A program made the position numbers and the translations under genes. A stretch of 64,000 nt of DNA from Chara braunii (Eukaryota; Streptophyta; Charophyceae; Charales; Characeae): positions 569,917 through 633,916 of the forward strand of contig BFEA01000119.1 of NCBI GenBank assembly GCA_003427395.1, written 5' to 3'. This document shows positions 23,725-35,431 of this stretch, one piece after another. Position 1 is the first letter of the stretch. Each line of letters begins with the position of its first letter. Below the pieces are notes generated by a model that was not told the DNA's origin, searched no databases, and saw only the letters and a program-made list of their open reading frames with translations.

Positions 23725-24250
23725 GATGAGCGGTAGCGAATCTCAGCAACATTACACACACATACCCAGATTCATGCATTCGCCTTCTGTCTCTCTCTCC
23801 TTCCCCATTTCTCTCTCTTCTCCTCCTCCTTCTTCTTGTTCTTCTCCTTCCTCTTCTTCCCTGTGCATCTTTCTACCATGCAATCACGTTTCCCCCTTTC
23901 TGCGCATTTCCTCCTTCTGCCTCGTCGTCGTTTCTTCCTTACTCCCTCTGCGCAGTCTCCTTCTCACTCTTTTTCCCACTTTGACTCTGCAGACTCTCCG
24001 CTTTTCTTCGCCTTCCCTCTCGCATCGTCAACTTTCCTCTTCCCGACTGTATTCAGCCATTCGCAGCAGCAGAAAGCTTTGAATGTACCCGGTCGCGGTT
24101 TGTGACCGGGTTTATTCAATTCTAGTATTGAACCTTCTTCCTCCTACTCTTTCAACTCCTCCCCCTTTCTCTCTCTCCTACTTTCTCCCTCTCTCTCACT
24201 CTCTCTTTCTCTCTCTCCTTGGTCGAATCATGAACGTTTCACACCCACAC

Positions 24251-24771
24251 ATTCCATCGATAGGACGAGCAAAAACGGAATGAATCTTCCGTTGAAGCGT
24301 GAAAATATACACTGTCACTTTTTTATTAGCTCGTTCAATCAATCCAAGTAGCCTGCGACGAGCTGTGGTGCTGGAGACTTATAGGCTCTTTTCTCTCTCG
24401 CACACATACACACACACACATACACACATTCCATCGATAGGATGAGCAAAAACGGAATGAATCTTCGCTGAAACGCGAAAATATACACTGTTCACTTTTT
24501 TTTTGACTAGCTCGTTTTATCGATCCAAATAGCGTGAGGCGAGCCGTGGTGCTGGAGACTTATAGACTCTCTCTCTCTCTCGCACACATACACACACACA
24601 CATACATTCCATCAATAGGATGAGCTAAAACGGAATGAATCTTTGCTGAAACGCGGAAATATACACTGTTCACTTTTTTTTTTTTTTTTTTTTACTAGCT
24701 CATTCTATCGATCCAAGTAGCGTGCAGCGAGCCGTGGTGCTGAAGACTTGTAGGCTCTCTCTCTCTCTCCT
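24251..24771. repeat. Three tandem copies of a 177-bp repeat
   Basis: Units begin ATTCCATCGATAGG at 24251 and 24428, and ATTCCATCAATAGG at 24606. Each contains GGAATGAATCTTC, a GAAACGCG-type stem, a T-run, and ends in CTCTCTCTC and CACACA. The GAATGAATCTTCC / CGCGGAAATATA part is also found once in each E3 LTR (about 49660 and 62140). Confidence 0.85.
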
Positions 24772-24775
24772 TTAA

Positions 24776-24945
24776 TCTCTTTCTCATTTCCTTCTCGATC
24801 TTTCCTCCTTCTCGATCTCTCCTCCCCTTCTCGATCTCTCCTCCTTCTCGATCTCTCCTCCCCTTCTCAATCTCGATCTCTCCTCCTTCTCGATCGCTCC
24901 TCCTTCTCGATCTCTCCTCCCTCTCGATCTCTCCTCCTCCCTACG
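24776..24945. repeat. CTTCTCGATCTCTCCTC minisatellite
   Basis: About nine imperfect units of 17-20 bases. The minus-strand frame reads as an acidic/basic repeat (EKEERSR) and is not a gene. Confidence 0.85.
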
Positions 24946-25257
24946 TGTACGCGTGTTGCATACAGTAAAGGTGCAGGCTAGAACAGGAACCGACCTCTCA
25001 TACACCGTACGAGATAGCGTAGCGAAGACTTAGTTACCAATGATCCGATCAATCAGTATCGCAATGTGGCCCTGACATACATCATCATCTTGCCATGGCG
25101 TGAAGGGGTCTGGCTCCTACTTGGGAAGAACGTGCCAGTCCCTGCCATACATAGTCGAAGTGGAGGGGTTGGTCGAAGAAGGGGGAAAGATGGGAGAGGG
25201 TGAAGGAGAGATGGTGGACTTAGAAGAGGAAGAAGAATAACTCTCTCTCTTTCTTTC

Positions 25258-25408
25258 TCACACACACGCACACACACACACACACACACACACTCGAGCG
25301 AGCCCACACACACAAACGTGGTAATGTATATTCCCCTATTGTAGGGATAGATACATTCGATTTTTATTTATTTATTTATTTTATTTATTTATTTATTTAC
25401 TTATTTCA
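25258..25408. repeat. (CA)n and (TTTA)n tracts
   Basis: A CACACA run lies at 25258-25296 and TTTA units at about 25362-25408. Confidence 0.9.
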
Positions 25409-26111
25409 CCTTGCTCACCCTTTCGAAAGAGGGAGCATGAGGTTGCGGCGATGTTAGAGACCTACCTATTCTCTTCTCTCGTTTCCCCGACCGTCGTCCG
25501 AATCGTTGTCGCCTAGTTCGTGGGCGTCGTCGTCGAGATCGCCCGTCCGCCCGGCCAGGTAAGTGCTCTCACCCTCCCGCTTTCTCCTCCTCCTCCCTCC
25601 TTCCTTCTTTTCGTCTCTCTCCTCTTTCTCCTTCTCCCCCCGTCCTTCCTTCTTCCCTCTTTCTTCCTTCTTCCTCCTTTCACCTTCTCTTTTCTCGTCG
25701 GTACGTTCTACTTTGCCTGTGATCGCTGCTCATCCCTTTGCGCAGTTTCCTCGGTCCCCTTTCTCGTCTTTTCTTCGTCTGTGTCCTGCCGTACTCCTCG
25801 CTCGTTTTTGCCCTGCCCTGCTGCGGAGTCCGATTGGGCGCAGTCGGTCAGCTCCTTCCTAAGCGAATCTGCCCCAGTATCGGGGCGGAATTCATTTGGG
25901 CACCAAGGGGCAGATAGGCCGTTGAGAAAAACAACAAGATTAAGAAAAAAAAAACTAGAAAAGGAAAAGTAATAATTCTAAAATCTAATAAAGAAGAACT
26001 GAACTAACAAAATTTAATGAAACTCAACCTACAACTCCCCCTATTTTGCCAAGTGTCGGGGTCCACGACACTCGGTTCCAACTTAACAACTAACCCTACT
26101 AACTTCTACTC

Positions 26112-26132
26112 GTAAGGTCGCGGGTTCGAACC
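26112..26132 (+). other. tRNA T-arm-like hairpin
   Basis: GCGGGTTCGAACCCCGC forms a perfect T-arm with a B-box. No D-arm or acceptor stem is visible upstream, so this is at most the 3' part of a tRNA-derived repeat. Confidence 0.4.
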
Positions 26133-26188
26133 CCGCCTGTTTGAGGGTGGTCGGAAAAGGCATGCCCCGCCCCCTTTAGCTGGCAAAA

Positions 26189-26268
26189 GAGTTAGCCCGA
26201 AGGCAGATCGGACTCGATCCCAGTATCCCTCGCTTATCAGTCTGCGCCTTTACCTACTAGGCTAACTC
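26189..26268 (-). repeat. tRNA-like short element with 9-bp terminal inverted repeat
   Basis: GAGTTAGCC (26189-26197) pairs with GGCTAACTC (26260-26268). On the minus strand an A-box TAGCCTAGTAGG (26253-26264) and a B-box-like GGATCGAGTCC (26210-26220) are present. Same family as 5455-5548. Confidence 0.55.
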
Positions 26269-26859
26269 TTACCACGATGTGGTAAAGAGCTGCCTTCCTA
26301 TAAGTAGACGTAGTTGTCCGTCTTTTCCTAGTCTGCGTGAGTGTGTGTCCTTGCAAGTCAGCGTGCCCATCCGTATGCTTGTCGGCTTGAATATGCTTGC
26401 GACCCACAAGGGCACCTCGTGGACCGGTAGGTCCGAAGGGCCGGTACTTAGCCGTGGCCTCGACATTAAGGGTTGTGGAGGGGAAAACTTCAATTAGCAA
26501 GCGACCGGTATTCCACCAAGTAGAGGTAGATGCGTCGGGCACTCGAGATTGAGTATAAGAAGACAAAAGTTGACGTTTTTAGACCCCCAATACAGGTAGG
26601 TAGACGGGTAACATTCCCAAGTCTCAGTGTGCGCCATAGACGTTCCTGACACGGACTCTAACCTAATCAACCCCTCGACCCTCTTCTGTCGGCGGGGTAT
26701 TACTCCTGGTGGTAACCACTACAGCGTGCGTACTTTCGAAAGTTTACCACCAATTTACCCCGGCCTCTTTGACCGAGGAATCCGTTTTCGAGTGTCACGC
26801 TAAAGCGTGCACACCCCTTTCACTCCAGCCCGACTCCGTCATGGTAGCCGAAGTCGTCA

Positions 26860-27090
26860 TTGTGTCGAGTGCAAAAGTATGGCCAAATACCCTTGTAAGG
26901 GTATTTGGTCCGACAGTATCCCAGACCCTATTAAGCGACGTCCCCGTCGCACAGAGAACTATATGCAAACAAGATGTTTTCAGATAAGCAATTTGTCAAA
27001 TCCGAATCATGGGGTGAGATGTGGTTTAGGATTGACGTTGTCACCTCACTTTTCATGACTACCACCAGGATTTTAACCCGGGTCTCCCAC
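26860..27090 (-). repeat. Two-hairpin module with T-arm-like head (E2 copy)
   Basis: In minus-strand order: GGAGACCCGGGTTAAAATCC (27068-27087), hairpin GCGACGGGGACGTCGC (26934-26950), a 12-bp perfect inverted repeat CCAAATACCCTT/AAGGGTATTTGG (26883-26908), then TTTTGCACTCGACA. The E3 copy at 51785-52045 has the same order and similar spacing. It may be a SINE-like unit inside the LTRs. Confidence 0.5.
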
Positions 27091-28380
27091 ATTATAAAAC
27101 AACTTAATGACTTGAAGTGGGGATACTTGATCCGTACTACAGTGTATGAAATAGTTAAGTATGACAACGCACCTTTCCTTTCCCTACTCCTTTAGACTTT
27201 CGATCCAGTTATTCGTTGGTTGTTTTCGGGGTTGGTGTTCGCGTACGAACTCATCCCGTCAAGCGCGGGTCCTAACCGAAACCTTGGTCGTTTAACTCTG
27301 GATATTACTTGTCCAAAGTTGCCTGCTGTCCTGCCTGAAGCCTAACACAGGAGGAAAGAGGTGTCCATCATGACCCACCACAGTCCTGCTGATTAGGCCG
27401 GAGCTGCGGCCCACCTCGTTGTTGCTTATCGGTGGTTACCCTCGTTGGTTGCGCAACGATGGGATATTCATCCTATCTTTTCAAATTATAGATTTCAAGA
27501 CTAATCTCGACCCCTTTGACATCCACCTGAATAAGTCTCTTCACTAGGGTGGTCATCCCCTCTAGTCCCTCTTCTAGCCCATAGTCGAAGGGTCCGCTGC
27601 CCGGTTATGCTAGGTCAGCAGCCCACGCTGGGAGTTACGTCCTAACGATATCAATTTTCTACCACAGGTTTGATAATTTATGCCCTCAGGTTAACCCTTG
27701 AAGTGGATGAACGATGCTTCTTTTAAATAAACCAAATAAATGAGATTTTCCAATAAATTGAGCAATCGTCAGGCTGCCACTCAGGGTTACACCCTCCAAG
27801 TCTTTGATCATAGCTCGGTGAGGCACGCACCCCTGGGTCATTTTATATTATAAAAAAAATAATTATTTTTAAAATAAATATTTATTGACTCTTTGCTTGG
27901 CCGAATCCAAGAAGAAAAACCATCACTTTCATAACGATTGCAATTTTTTTTTGTAAATTAATTGATATGACTCAAAGGAGTTTATCCATGTCGTAGCATG
28001 GTTTTTCAAATATGAAATGTATAAACAATCCAGTCTTTCAGGTTCCACAAGCATTCATCAACTTTCACATGAAATACTGATCCGCCCGTTCCTCTATCAC
28101 CTTCTTTAGATCTCAACAGAGTCTAGCAGTGATAGACGAAGGGAGATATTAGGTGACAAAGAGACTTAAATCAAAGACAAAGGTTCACACACAATGTGGC
28201 AAGTGCGTCGTGTCCATCAACTCATCCCCCTGAAAGATATATATAAATACAAAATATGTTACAGAGTCAAACTGCAACTCCCCTCTACTAATCCTCAAAT
28301 ACCTCACTGTTTTTTTCTATACTACTCCCTATGCTAAGTCTCCTTATATGACTGAAAAAAGAAACACAACATGTCTCACA

Positions 28381-28392
28381 CCTTTCCCCTAC
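28381..28392 (-). other. Predicted E2 polypurine tract
   Basis: CCTTTCCCCTAC reads GTAGGGGAAAGG on the minus strand and is followed by TGTGAGAC, a possible LTR start. It lies about 115 bases after the last E2 gene. Confidence 0.45.
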
Positions 28393-28508
28393 CTAACTAA
28401 AGAAGAAAGCACATACAACATGCTCTAAATTACATTTTCTCCCACTCATAACTATTCACATACCAATACAAGTTACGGATTTACTCAAAAGCATCTACCT
28501 ATTCCTAT

Positions 28509-30751
28509 CTAGAAATCAATCGGTAGTCCCAGTATCCTGTGGAGTGCTACCCTGCCTTCCTCAGGTATCCTGCGAATGATCTGCCTCGTGTAGGCCACCA
28601 ACCTCTTCTGATTATCATATTTGACCTTTCCCTCTTTGATATACAATGCCAGAATGGAACAATCATCCCTGAGATGTCCTTCCTTAGTGCAGAAGAAACA
28701 CCAATTTTCAGCCATACTAGGCCTGATCTTCTTTATGTCTGGCTGGGTTGAAGTCTTAGCCCGATCCTCAACTCCTTCTGATGAACCCAATTCAGATACC
28801 CTTTGTCTTTTGCCCTCTCTTGGCAGAGGCATGGCCATACTCTCACTTACCTCCCTTTTTGGTGCAGGAGACTCCTCTTTTCTCTCTTTAGTCTGTACCC
28901 TCTTTTCTCCACCCTCTTTTCTCTCCACCATCTTTGTGGTTTCCCTTTCTTTGCCCTGATGGCTCAATTTGAGTTTTCCCATTCCTTTCAGTATTTCACC
29001 CCATCTTTTCTCCCAATCCTGTCCCAACTTCTTTCTCTCTGAAATCTCAGCATCCAAGTCCTGTCCTTGCACGCTGACCTCTGAGCTCAAACCTTTCACT
29101 TTCTTTTCCACTCTTCCCCTCGCATCTGCTTCATTCTCCAATTCCTTGTCTTTCATGGTCAGGGAGACCCTCAAAGTGCTCATTTGTTTTTGCAACTCCT
29201 CCTTTCCCTTCTTCAACTCCTCCACTTCCTTCTTCATCCCTTCCACATCTTCTATCAACTTCGCCACCTGGGCATCCCTCTCTTCTTCCTTCTTCCTTAG
29301 CCTGCTCATTTCTTTCAGGAACCCTTGGATGTAGTAAAAAAACCCTTGAGTGAAGAGTTCAGTGCTGCCCTTGAGCTCTGCCTGGAGTCCTTTCCCTACT
29401 GTGTCCAGGTCTTCCCCAACCTCCTTCATTCCATCTTCCCCATCTTCCTGGCAATCTCAGCATAGTCTTCCAAGAGTCTAATGCACTTTTCATCCAACAT
29501 CTCATGCAGCCCCATCATCTTCTGCAAGTTATCTGAGTGCTTTGAACTTACCACAAACTCTGAGAGGAACATCCTCTCAAATCTGACATCCCACGTGGAG
29601 TTCACAAGCAGGTCGTCATCCTGCAGCATCCTGATCATATAGTTCCTTCACGCTTTCCTCTTCCTTTCCTTTTGAGCCCTTTCCTCCTTACTTACCTGCC
29701 CTTCCTCCACCTCCTCTCTCAACTGGGATGACTCTCCACACTCCACTCTCCTCTTTCCTGTTTCAACTTTCACTCCCTTGCTTCCATTTTTCCTTACTTC
29801 TTCCTCACCTTCTCCTCCTTCCTTTTCCCTTCCTTCTCCAATCGTCCCTTTTTCCTTCGTTCTTACAACCCTTGGAGCCTTGTCTTCTTCCTGGAGCTTC
29901 TTTCCTTCTCCTGTCTCCTTAGCTCCTCCTCCCTTCTCACTCCTCCTTTCCTGTACCCCTTTCTTTCCGACCTCAATTGACCTCTTCTCTTCAACCTTTC
30001 TTTCCCTCTGTGCCACGCTTGCCCTCAGGCTTCTCCTCCTCCTTTCTGCTGCCTCCCCCTCTTTCTGTTCATCTTCCTCTGCTTGGCCAGACCCTATGCT
30101 GTTGCTCACGGGGACATTCCTTGCCTTGTTCCTCAATCTTTTCAAAGGCACATCCTCTTCTTCTTCAACCTCTGTCTCCTTTCCCTGCAGCTCATCCATC
30201 TCTCTTCTACTTTACAACCCCTTTTCCTACAACCTCTCCTTCCTCGTTTGATCGTGTCTTGCCTGTGTGTATGCTATCCCCATTTCCGCGGTTATTCTCT
30301 CCCAGATTCGACTCTCTTCTACGGTCCCCTTTACTTCCTCCTTCTCACTCTTCTCTGTTCTCGCTATCAATTGTTTCTTTTTCTCTTCCTCACTTCATTC
30401 GCCTTTCTCAACGGCCAGCTGCAAACTGTCGATAAAATCCTCCAGATTTGTCCCATCAAATCTTAAGTCATCCTCAACTTCGTCCCTTGGGAAGACCCCC
30501 ATATCCTTCCATAATCTCACCTTGCATGCCCTCCACCTCGTGGATCTAGCCGCCACTCCTTCAATCTTCTTCTTGTACACTCCTGCTCCAGTCACCCTTG
30601 CGAGTTTCTCCTTGTCACCCCACTCTCTCCTGAACGCGTACTCCTCAAGGTCTCGTAAGAATACTCGCAAGTTGTCGCCGACCCTGTAAATGGGCAACTC
30701 CTCCAGGCTCCTTAAGACTTTCTGGTCCCTCCTTTGCCCTCCCTTTCTCAA
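28509..30751 (-). pseudogene. Second gag-like gene (gag2) downstream of pol
   Basis: A decayed long frame. The first part (30751-30395) has DNLRVFLRDLEEYAFRREW and then FDGTNLEDFIDSLQLAVEKG, two copies of the same capsid-like pattern (xNLxxFxxxLxxA...W), so the module is doubled. A TGA follows at 30395 where the second copy should have Trp; TAG and TAA come before 30199. Next is a Lys/Glu-rich region (30199-29648), a short piece (29638-29426), then, after a -1 frame change at an ATGA overlap, 306 residues with a coiled coil and a zinc knuckle CFFCTKEGHLRDDC at about 28659-28700. Its motifs resemble E1 Gag more than the E2 main Gag, suggesting capture. Confidence 0.6.
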
Positions 30752-30935
30752 GGTAGGTCCAGAGGATCCTGCCCTCCCTCCTCTTTACGCCATGACCTCT
30801 TCTCTCCAAAGGTCACGCCTGCACACAGAGAAGGAGCAAACGACAGGTTCAAGGATCAGATCATCATCAAGGCAACACTTCCCATTAAAACATAAGCTTG
30901 ACAATGCTCCCTTGCCGGGTACTTACATGCACGCA

Positions 30936-31056
30936 CATATATACATATACATATATATGCCTTTATATATATATATATATTCATACATATATATATATGC
31001 CTGCATGTATATAGACATGTATATTTTCACTATACCTTTCATATTCATGTATTTAT

Positions 31057-31100
<44 letters not shown>
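30936..31100. repeat. (TA)-rich microsatellite
   Basis: Alternating TATATA and CATACA blocks between integrase and gag2. Confidence 0.9.
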
Positions 31101-31191
31101 CCATACATGTACGAGTGTATACTTAGGCAATGGGGTACGTACATGCATAGGTACTGATACACATACGTGCATAGACTCTTTCCTAGTCTAC

Positions 31192-32642
31192 TCAGGCCTT
31201 TTGTATCATAGCTGGGCTCACCTTGACTTGAAACTTCTTTAGTCTGGACCTCGAAATCCAGTTCTTCTTTGGAGTCCCGTCCATCTCTTTTAGCTCGTAG
31301 ACCTCGTGAAGTCCCTGCTTCCTGACTTTGAACGGTCCAAGCCAACGTTTGTCCAGTTTCCGCGACCACTGCATTTCCAAAGAGGAATCGTAAAGTAGCT
31401 TTGTCTCGCCAACTTGTAGAGGTTCGAGCCGCACTCTAGGGAGTTTGTCCCACCTTTCCTTATCTTTTCCCCGACTGCCTACAACTTTTACAGCTGCTTC
31501 CTGAACCCTTTCTTCAGTGGCGCTGATCTGCTTTGCTCTTAGATCTAACAGTTCTTCCAAAGTCAAATTGTTTTCCAGGTCCTGCCTTCGCCAAGTTTTC
31601 AGGAAACTCTCAATTGGAAACGTGGCGTGGCGACCATACCAGAGCGTCGCAAGTGCATACCCAGTCGTCCTTCTTACAGTGATATTCTCCACAAAGAATA
31701 CCGTTCTTAGGAACTTTGGTCAGAGATTCGGCCTCCCACCGGTTCATTTGGCCAGTAAGTTAGTAATCGTACTATGACCTCGTTCGACCAGTGCATTTGC
31801 CTGTGGATGAGCCCGAGTCGTGTAATTTTCCATGACTCCCAATTCTTTCAGTAACTTCTTCACTTCTCCACATGTGAACTCCGATCCCCTGTCCATCGTA
31901 AATGCCAATACGAACGGATATCTGAGATAATATTCTTTGATGCAATCCGTCAGCGTTGCCCCAGTCTTATTCCTTATCACTCTGCCATCAACGAAACCAG
32001 TAAGGTTGTCCCTTACGTCAAATATATAGTTATATCCTCCAAGACCCAGCGACATAGCCAGTAGATCCATGTGAACAACCGCCTCTACCTCCTTGATATA
32101 TCTAGGATGCAGAGACTCTTTGTATCTGATAGGTGATCGTACTTGACATGGTACACATGACTCACAGTACTTCCGAGTCATTTCAAACATCCCTTCCCAA
32201 TAATAAAGCTTAATTGCCTTCTTATAAGTCGCAACGAAACTTCTGTGTCCCCAACTATACCATCATGCAATGCGGCCACGACATCAATCTGACGGTTTCT
32301 TCCACATACGACTCGATGCGGCGGCCCCTTTTTGTCCCTAATGAACAAGTGTCCACCTCTTACTACATAATGATCCCTCATCGTGAGAGTCTTTTCACTC
32401 ACTTTTCTCTCTCTTTTATCTCTTGAGAGGAACAACCCCATTTCTAGATAAAATTCATCGCACTCTTCATCCGTGAATTCCTCTGAGATCTCCTCCTGCT
32501 CGAATTCCCCTTCCTTTTCTTCATCAAATTTGTAATCATCCCCAATCACTATCTCGTCGGCCTTCACCATTCCTCTTTCATCATTCGCTTGAACTTGCAA
32601 CGGGGAGTTCGTTAGGTAGTATATTCTCTCCATCATGACCAC
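31192..32642 (-). pseudogene. E2 integrase
   Basis: The region starts with AALHDGIVG in one frame (32642-32178), then shifts frame at 32178-32190. The second frame has CESCVPCQVR (CX2C, the second half of the HHCC finger) and a complete catalytic core: VHMDLLA, FTMDRGSEFT and LVERGHSTI give the D, D and E of DD35E. A TGA at 31744-31746 and another at 31720-31722 replace expected Trp codons. The C-terminal part (31692-31192) has the GPFKV/YELKE pattern of the plant integrase tail and ends in a stop. The core is readable, but the gene is interrupted by a frameshift and at least two stops. Confidence 0.85.
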
Positions 32643-32678
32643 CTACTCGTCTGCCTGTTGGACTCCTGCTTCGATTGT

Positions 32679-33410
32679 TCACGGCTCATCCAACATCCTA
32701 TAGTTCTCTGCCAAAGCCAGCTCCATTATCCATTCTGCATTCCTCTCACCCCAAGAGTCCTCCTCTACTAATGGCGTGAGTATCAGGGAAGGTTCCCTCA
32801 TGAATTCGGGAGGTGGATGCCACATCGGATTTCCTCTCCTCATTTTCTTACTTTCGACGAACATGAACCAACAATTCACATGAGTCCGCATGTCTTCCCT
32901 TTCCTCCAAAAATCCATCTACCGGAGACGTTTCCTCATTAGATTCTTCGTAGCTCCCCCACTCAATTTTGCTCATGCCATCTGCCCTATTCTTGTTCCCA
33001 GGGATGTGTTGCAGCTGAAAGTCAAACATTCAGATATAGGTGAGCCATCTGGCGATGGTCGGGTCTGAAGGCGAAAAATTATTGAGTGAGTATACAAGTG
33101 TCGTAGGATCAATCCTGAGGACGAATCTTCTCCCAAATAGGTAGTGCCTAAAAATTCTTAGGCAATGCAAGACTGCCATGGCTTCCCTCTTGAATTGTGA
33201 GTAATTTCTCTCTGTCGAATTAAGCGTCCGACTTTCAAACCTTAGTGGTCTTTCCTTCCCTTCACTGTCTGCTTGAATTAAAACGCCTCCCAAGGCAGTC
33301 GGTCTAGCATCGGTCTCAACTATGAAAGGCCTTTCCATAGTCGCGTCAAAGTCTGGTACCCCTAATACCAGTCTCCCTTCTCTGAATTCCTTCTTCAGTT
33401 CCTCCACCAC
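32679..33410 (-). pseudogene. E2 RNase H
   Basis: Visible motifs are FIVETDARPTALGGVLIQ, STERNYSQFKREAMAVL and RIDPTTLVYSLNNFSP, the order typical of Ty3/Gypsy RNase H, including the ETDA Asp and the E of KREAMAV. WLTYI is followed by TGA at 33030-33032, where related elements have Trp, and the frame goes on with FDFQLQHIPGNKNRADGMS, the usual linker to integrase. A stop at 32679-32681 ends the piece. Confidence 0.85.
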
Positions 33411-33434
33411 TTCTTCTTGATGGTTTCCCCATTC

Positions 33435-34433
33435 TCATTCCTGATCCTTTCGTACTAACTTCCTTAGATGCTCTGTTTTACTAGCAAATCTTTCTATGAA
33501 CCTCCTCCAGAACCCACAGGTACCAAGGAAGCTTCGAACTTCACCCACATTTCTGAATGGAGTGGGTCATTCCAGGATCTTATTAGTCTTCTTCTTATCA
33601 GACCTTCGACCATGTTCGTTGCAAATGTATCCCAGAATGGTTACCTCCTTTGCGCAATACCTTGACTTCACACCACTGGCAGTGAGGTTGTATTCTTCTA
33701 AGAGTAATAAGACCTCCCTCAACCCTTGAACATGCTCCCATACAAACCTTTTCACCCCAGGAGTCACTTCTGACTCATCCTTCTTAATAGGGCCCTTGAC
33801 GGCAAGATCGTCGATTTACGGTTCGATGATTTGAGGGTTGATTGGCTGCATTACTCTGATCATACTCCATTGCACCATGACCACAACGTTGGTCCATCCC
33901 TGGGGTGCAACATTCATATTGACCAATCCTCTAGGCGTGTGCATTGCCGTAATGGGTCGGTCTGCAGGATAGACCGGGAATTGATCATACCCTGAGTAGA
34001 GATCGATAAGCGATACAATCGCTGCGCAGGATTCTGATAGTTGATCAGCATTGGGCAGTCCTCGAGCATCCCTTATGGTTACTGCGTTCAGTCGTTGGAG
34101 GTCTTGTACCCATCTGAGTACTCCATTTGGTTTTACAAAATAAAACCAGGGAGAAGCGTATGGTCCACTGGAGTACCCAGCAACATCCGTATAGATTTTT
34201 CCATCTCGGTACTCTACCACCCTTCTGCGATCTTCGGGGTTGCGGTACTTAGCTCCTCGGACATTCCATAGTTCATGAGGTACAGTATGAATGCGGATCA
34301 TTTCGATCTTGTCTACATCCAACCTCCCACGTTGATCATCGTTGAAGGCATACGCCCCATGCTTTTCGTGTATCAGCTTTTTCACCAAGTCCTCTTTTTG
34401 CCTTGTCAGAAACCCAGACTCTCCTATTATCAA
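33435..34433 (-). pseudogene. E2 reverse transcriptase
   Basis: Motifs in order are FVKPNGVLRWVQDLQRLN, SLIDLYSGYDQFPV (first catalytic Asp), HTPRGLVNMNVAPQGWTN, then IDDLAVKGP. The expected YIDD box reads stop-I-D-D: TAA at 33816-33818 replaces the Tyr codon. The RT thumb follows in the same frame (33767-33567). TGA at 33567-33569 replaces Trp after KILE, and another TGA is at 33435-33437. The frame differs from that of protease, so there is a shift between about 34574 and 34433. The copy cannot make an active RT as read here. Confidence 0.88.
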
Positions 34434-34573
34434 TTCCTTCCCAGTCTCCTCGCAGATGCGACAAGATCCATTCTAAATGCCTTCCCTCATTCTCTGTATC
34501 ATCTCGCTTTCCTGTTCATAGTACACGCCTTCTTCCCGACTTACTAGAACTGGTACTGGGTGACTCTTTTTGT

Positions 34574-35428
34574 CTACCGTCTTGTACCTCCTTTTGGAGC
34601 CCTGTTTGAGCCCACCCCTAAAAAATGCCGACTTGCAGCTTGTGCATTTGGCGCATGTGGCACTATCACCTGAGAAGAAGGAGGTGGCCGGCAGACAAGA
34701 TCGACCCTTCCTCCTTTTGGATCGTCTTGGATCCTTTTTGCGAGTGCTCTGACAACGTCGGGGTCAGCCATCCTATAGGTTGATACCAGTTCTACTGCGT
34801 AACTGATATTGGTTAGGATCAACACAAGTCCTTTGGCTTCTTCATCATCTGACTCTTCTTCTTCTTCTTCTTCTTCCCACCCCAGTTCTCTCCTCTTATT
34901 TTCTGATTCTTCAAATGTGTAGGACCCGGCGTTGAGCCTGTTCTTCGAGCTGTGCGGTTCCGTATTCCTGCAAGTGATAACTTCAAAGTTCCCACAAGCG
35001 GGATCACACAAGATGACAAACATCGTGCCATCATGCTTGTTCATGATGAGCGACTCGGACCTGCATAGGAACGATCTGCCCAGTAATATTGGGAAATCTA
35101 GACTGGGCATGACATAGAAACACGTACGTACTTTAACTCTTCCTATTTCTATTACTGCATTCGATGCGACCCCTGTGTATGCGGTCTTGCTGCTAGCTCC
35201 ATTGAGAAACCCGCAATCATTTTCATCAACTTCCGGTCCTAGTCTCACCGCGGTTTCTCCGTTTATAATGTTAATTTCCGCCCCAGTATCAACCATCCCA
35301 GGACACATCTTTCCCTTTATCATAACGTCAATGGACCCTGTTCCTACGAACTTCCAGTCCATCTTACTCCCCGCAACGCTCCAATTCGCCTCTTTGGGAA
35401 TCAAATCTCCCATCCGGACCGAGGCCAC
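34574..35428 (-). pseudogene. E2 aspartic protease
   Basis: An uninterrupted 284-residue frame. MCPGMVDTGAEINII carries the DTG-type active site, and FPILLGRSFL is the second conserved motif (ILLGR). It is followed by an acidic run (WEEEEEEEESDDEE) and a linker to RT. It is in the same frame as gag, and the stop at 35432-35434 separates it from the preceding piece. The domain looks complete, but the polyprotein around it is broken. Confidence 0.85.
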
Positions 35429-35431
35429 CCT

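Noticed and set aside
26189-26268. A functional tRNA gene
   Set aside because: A- and B-boxes are present, but the closing stem is 9 bp and I could not fit a normal cloverleaf with an anticodon loop.
29728-30466. Plus-strand Ser/Pro/Leu-rich ORFs
   Set aside because: They are antisense shadows of the Lys/Glu-rich gag2 gene.
31720-33437. TGA read as Trp (altered genetic code)
   Set aside because: TAA and TAG stops and frameshifts also occur, and TGG is used for Trp in the same genes. Decay of a silenced transposon explains it better.
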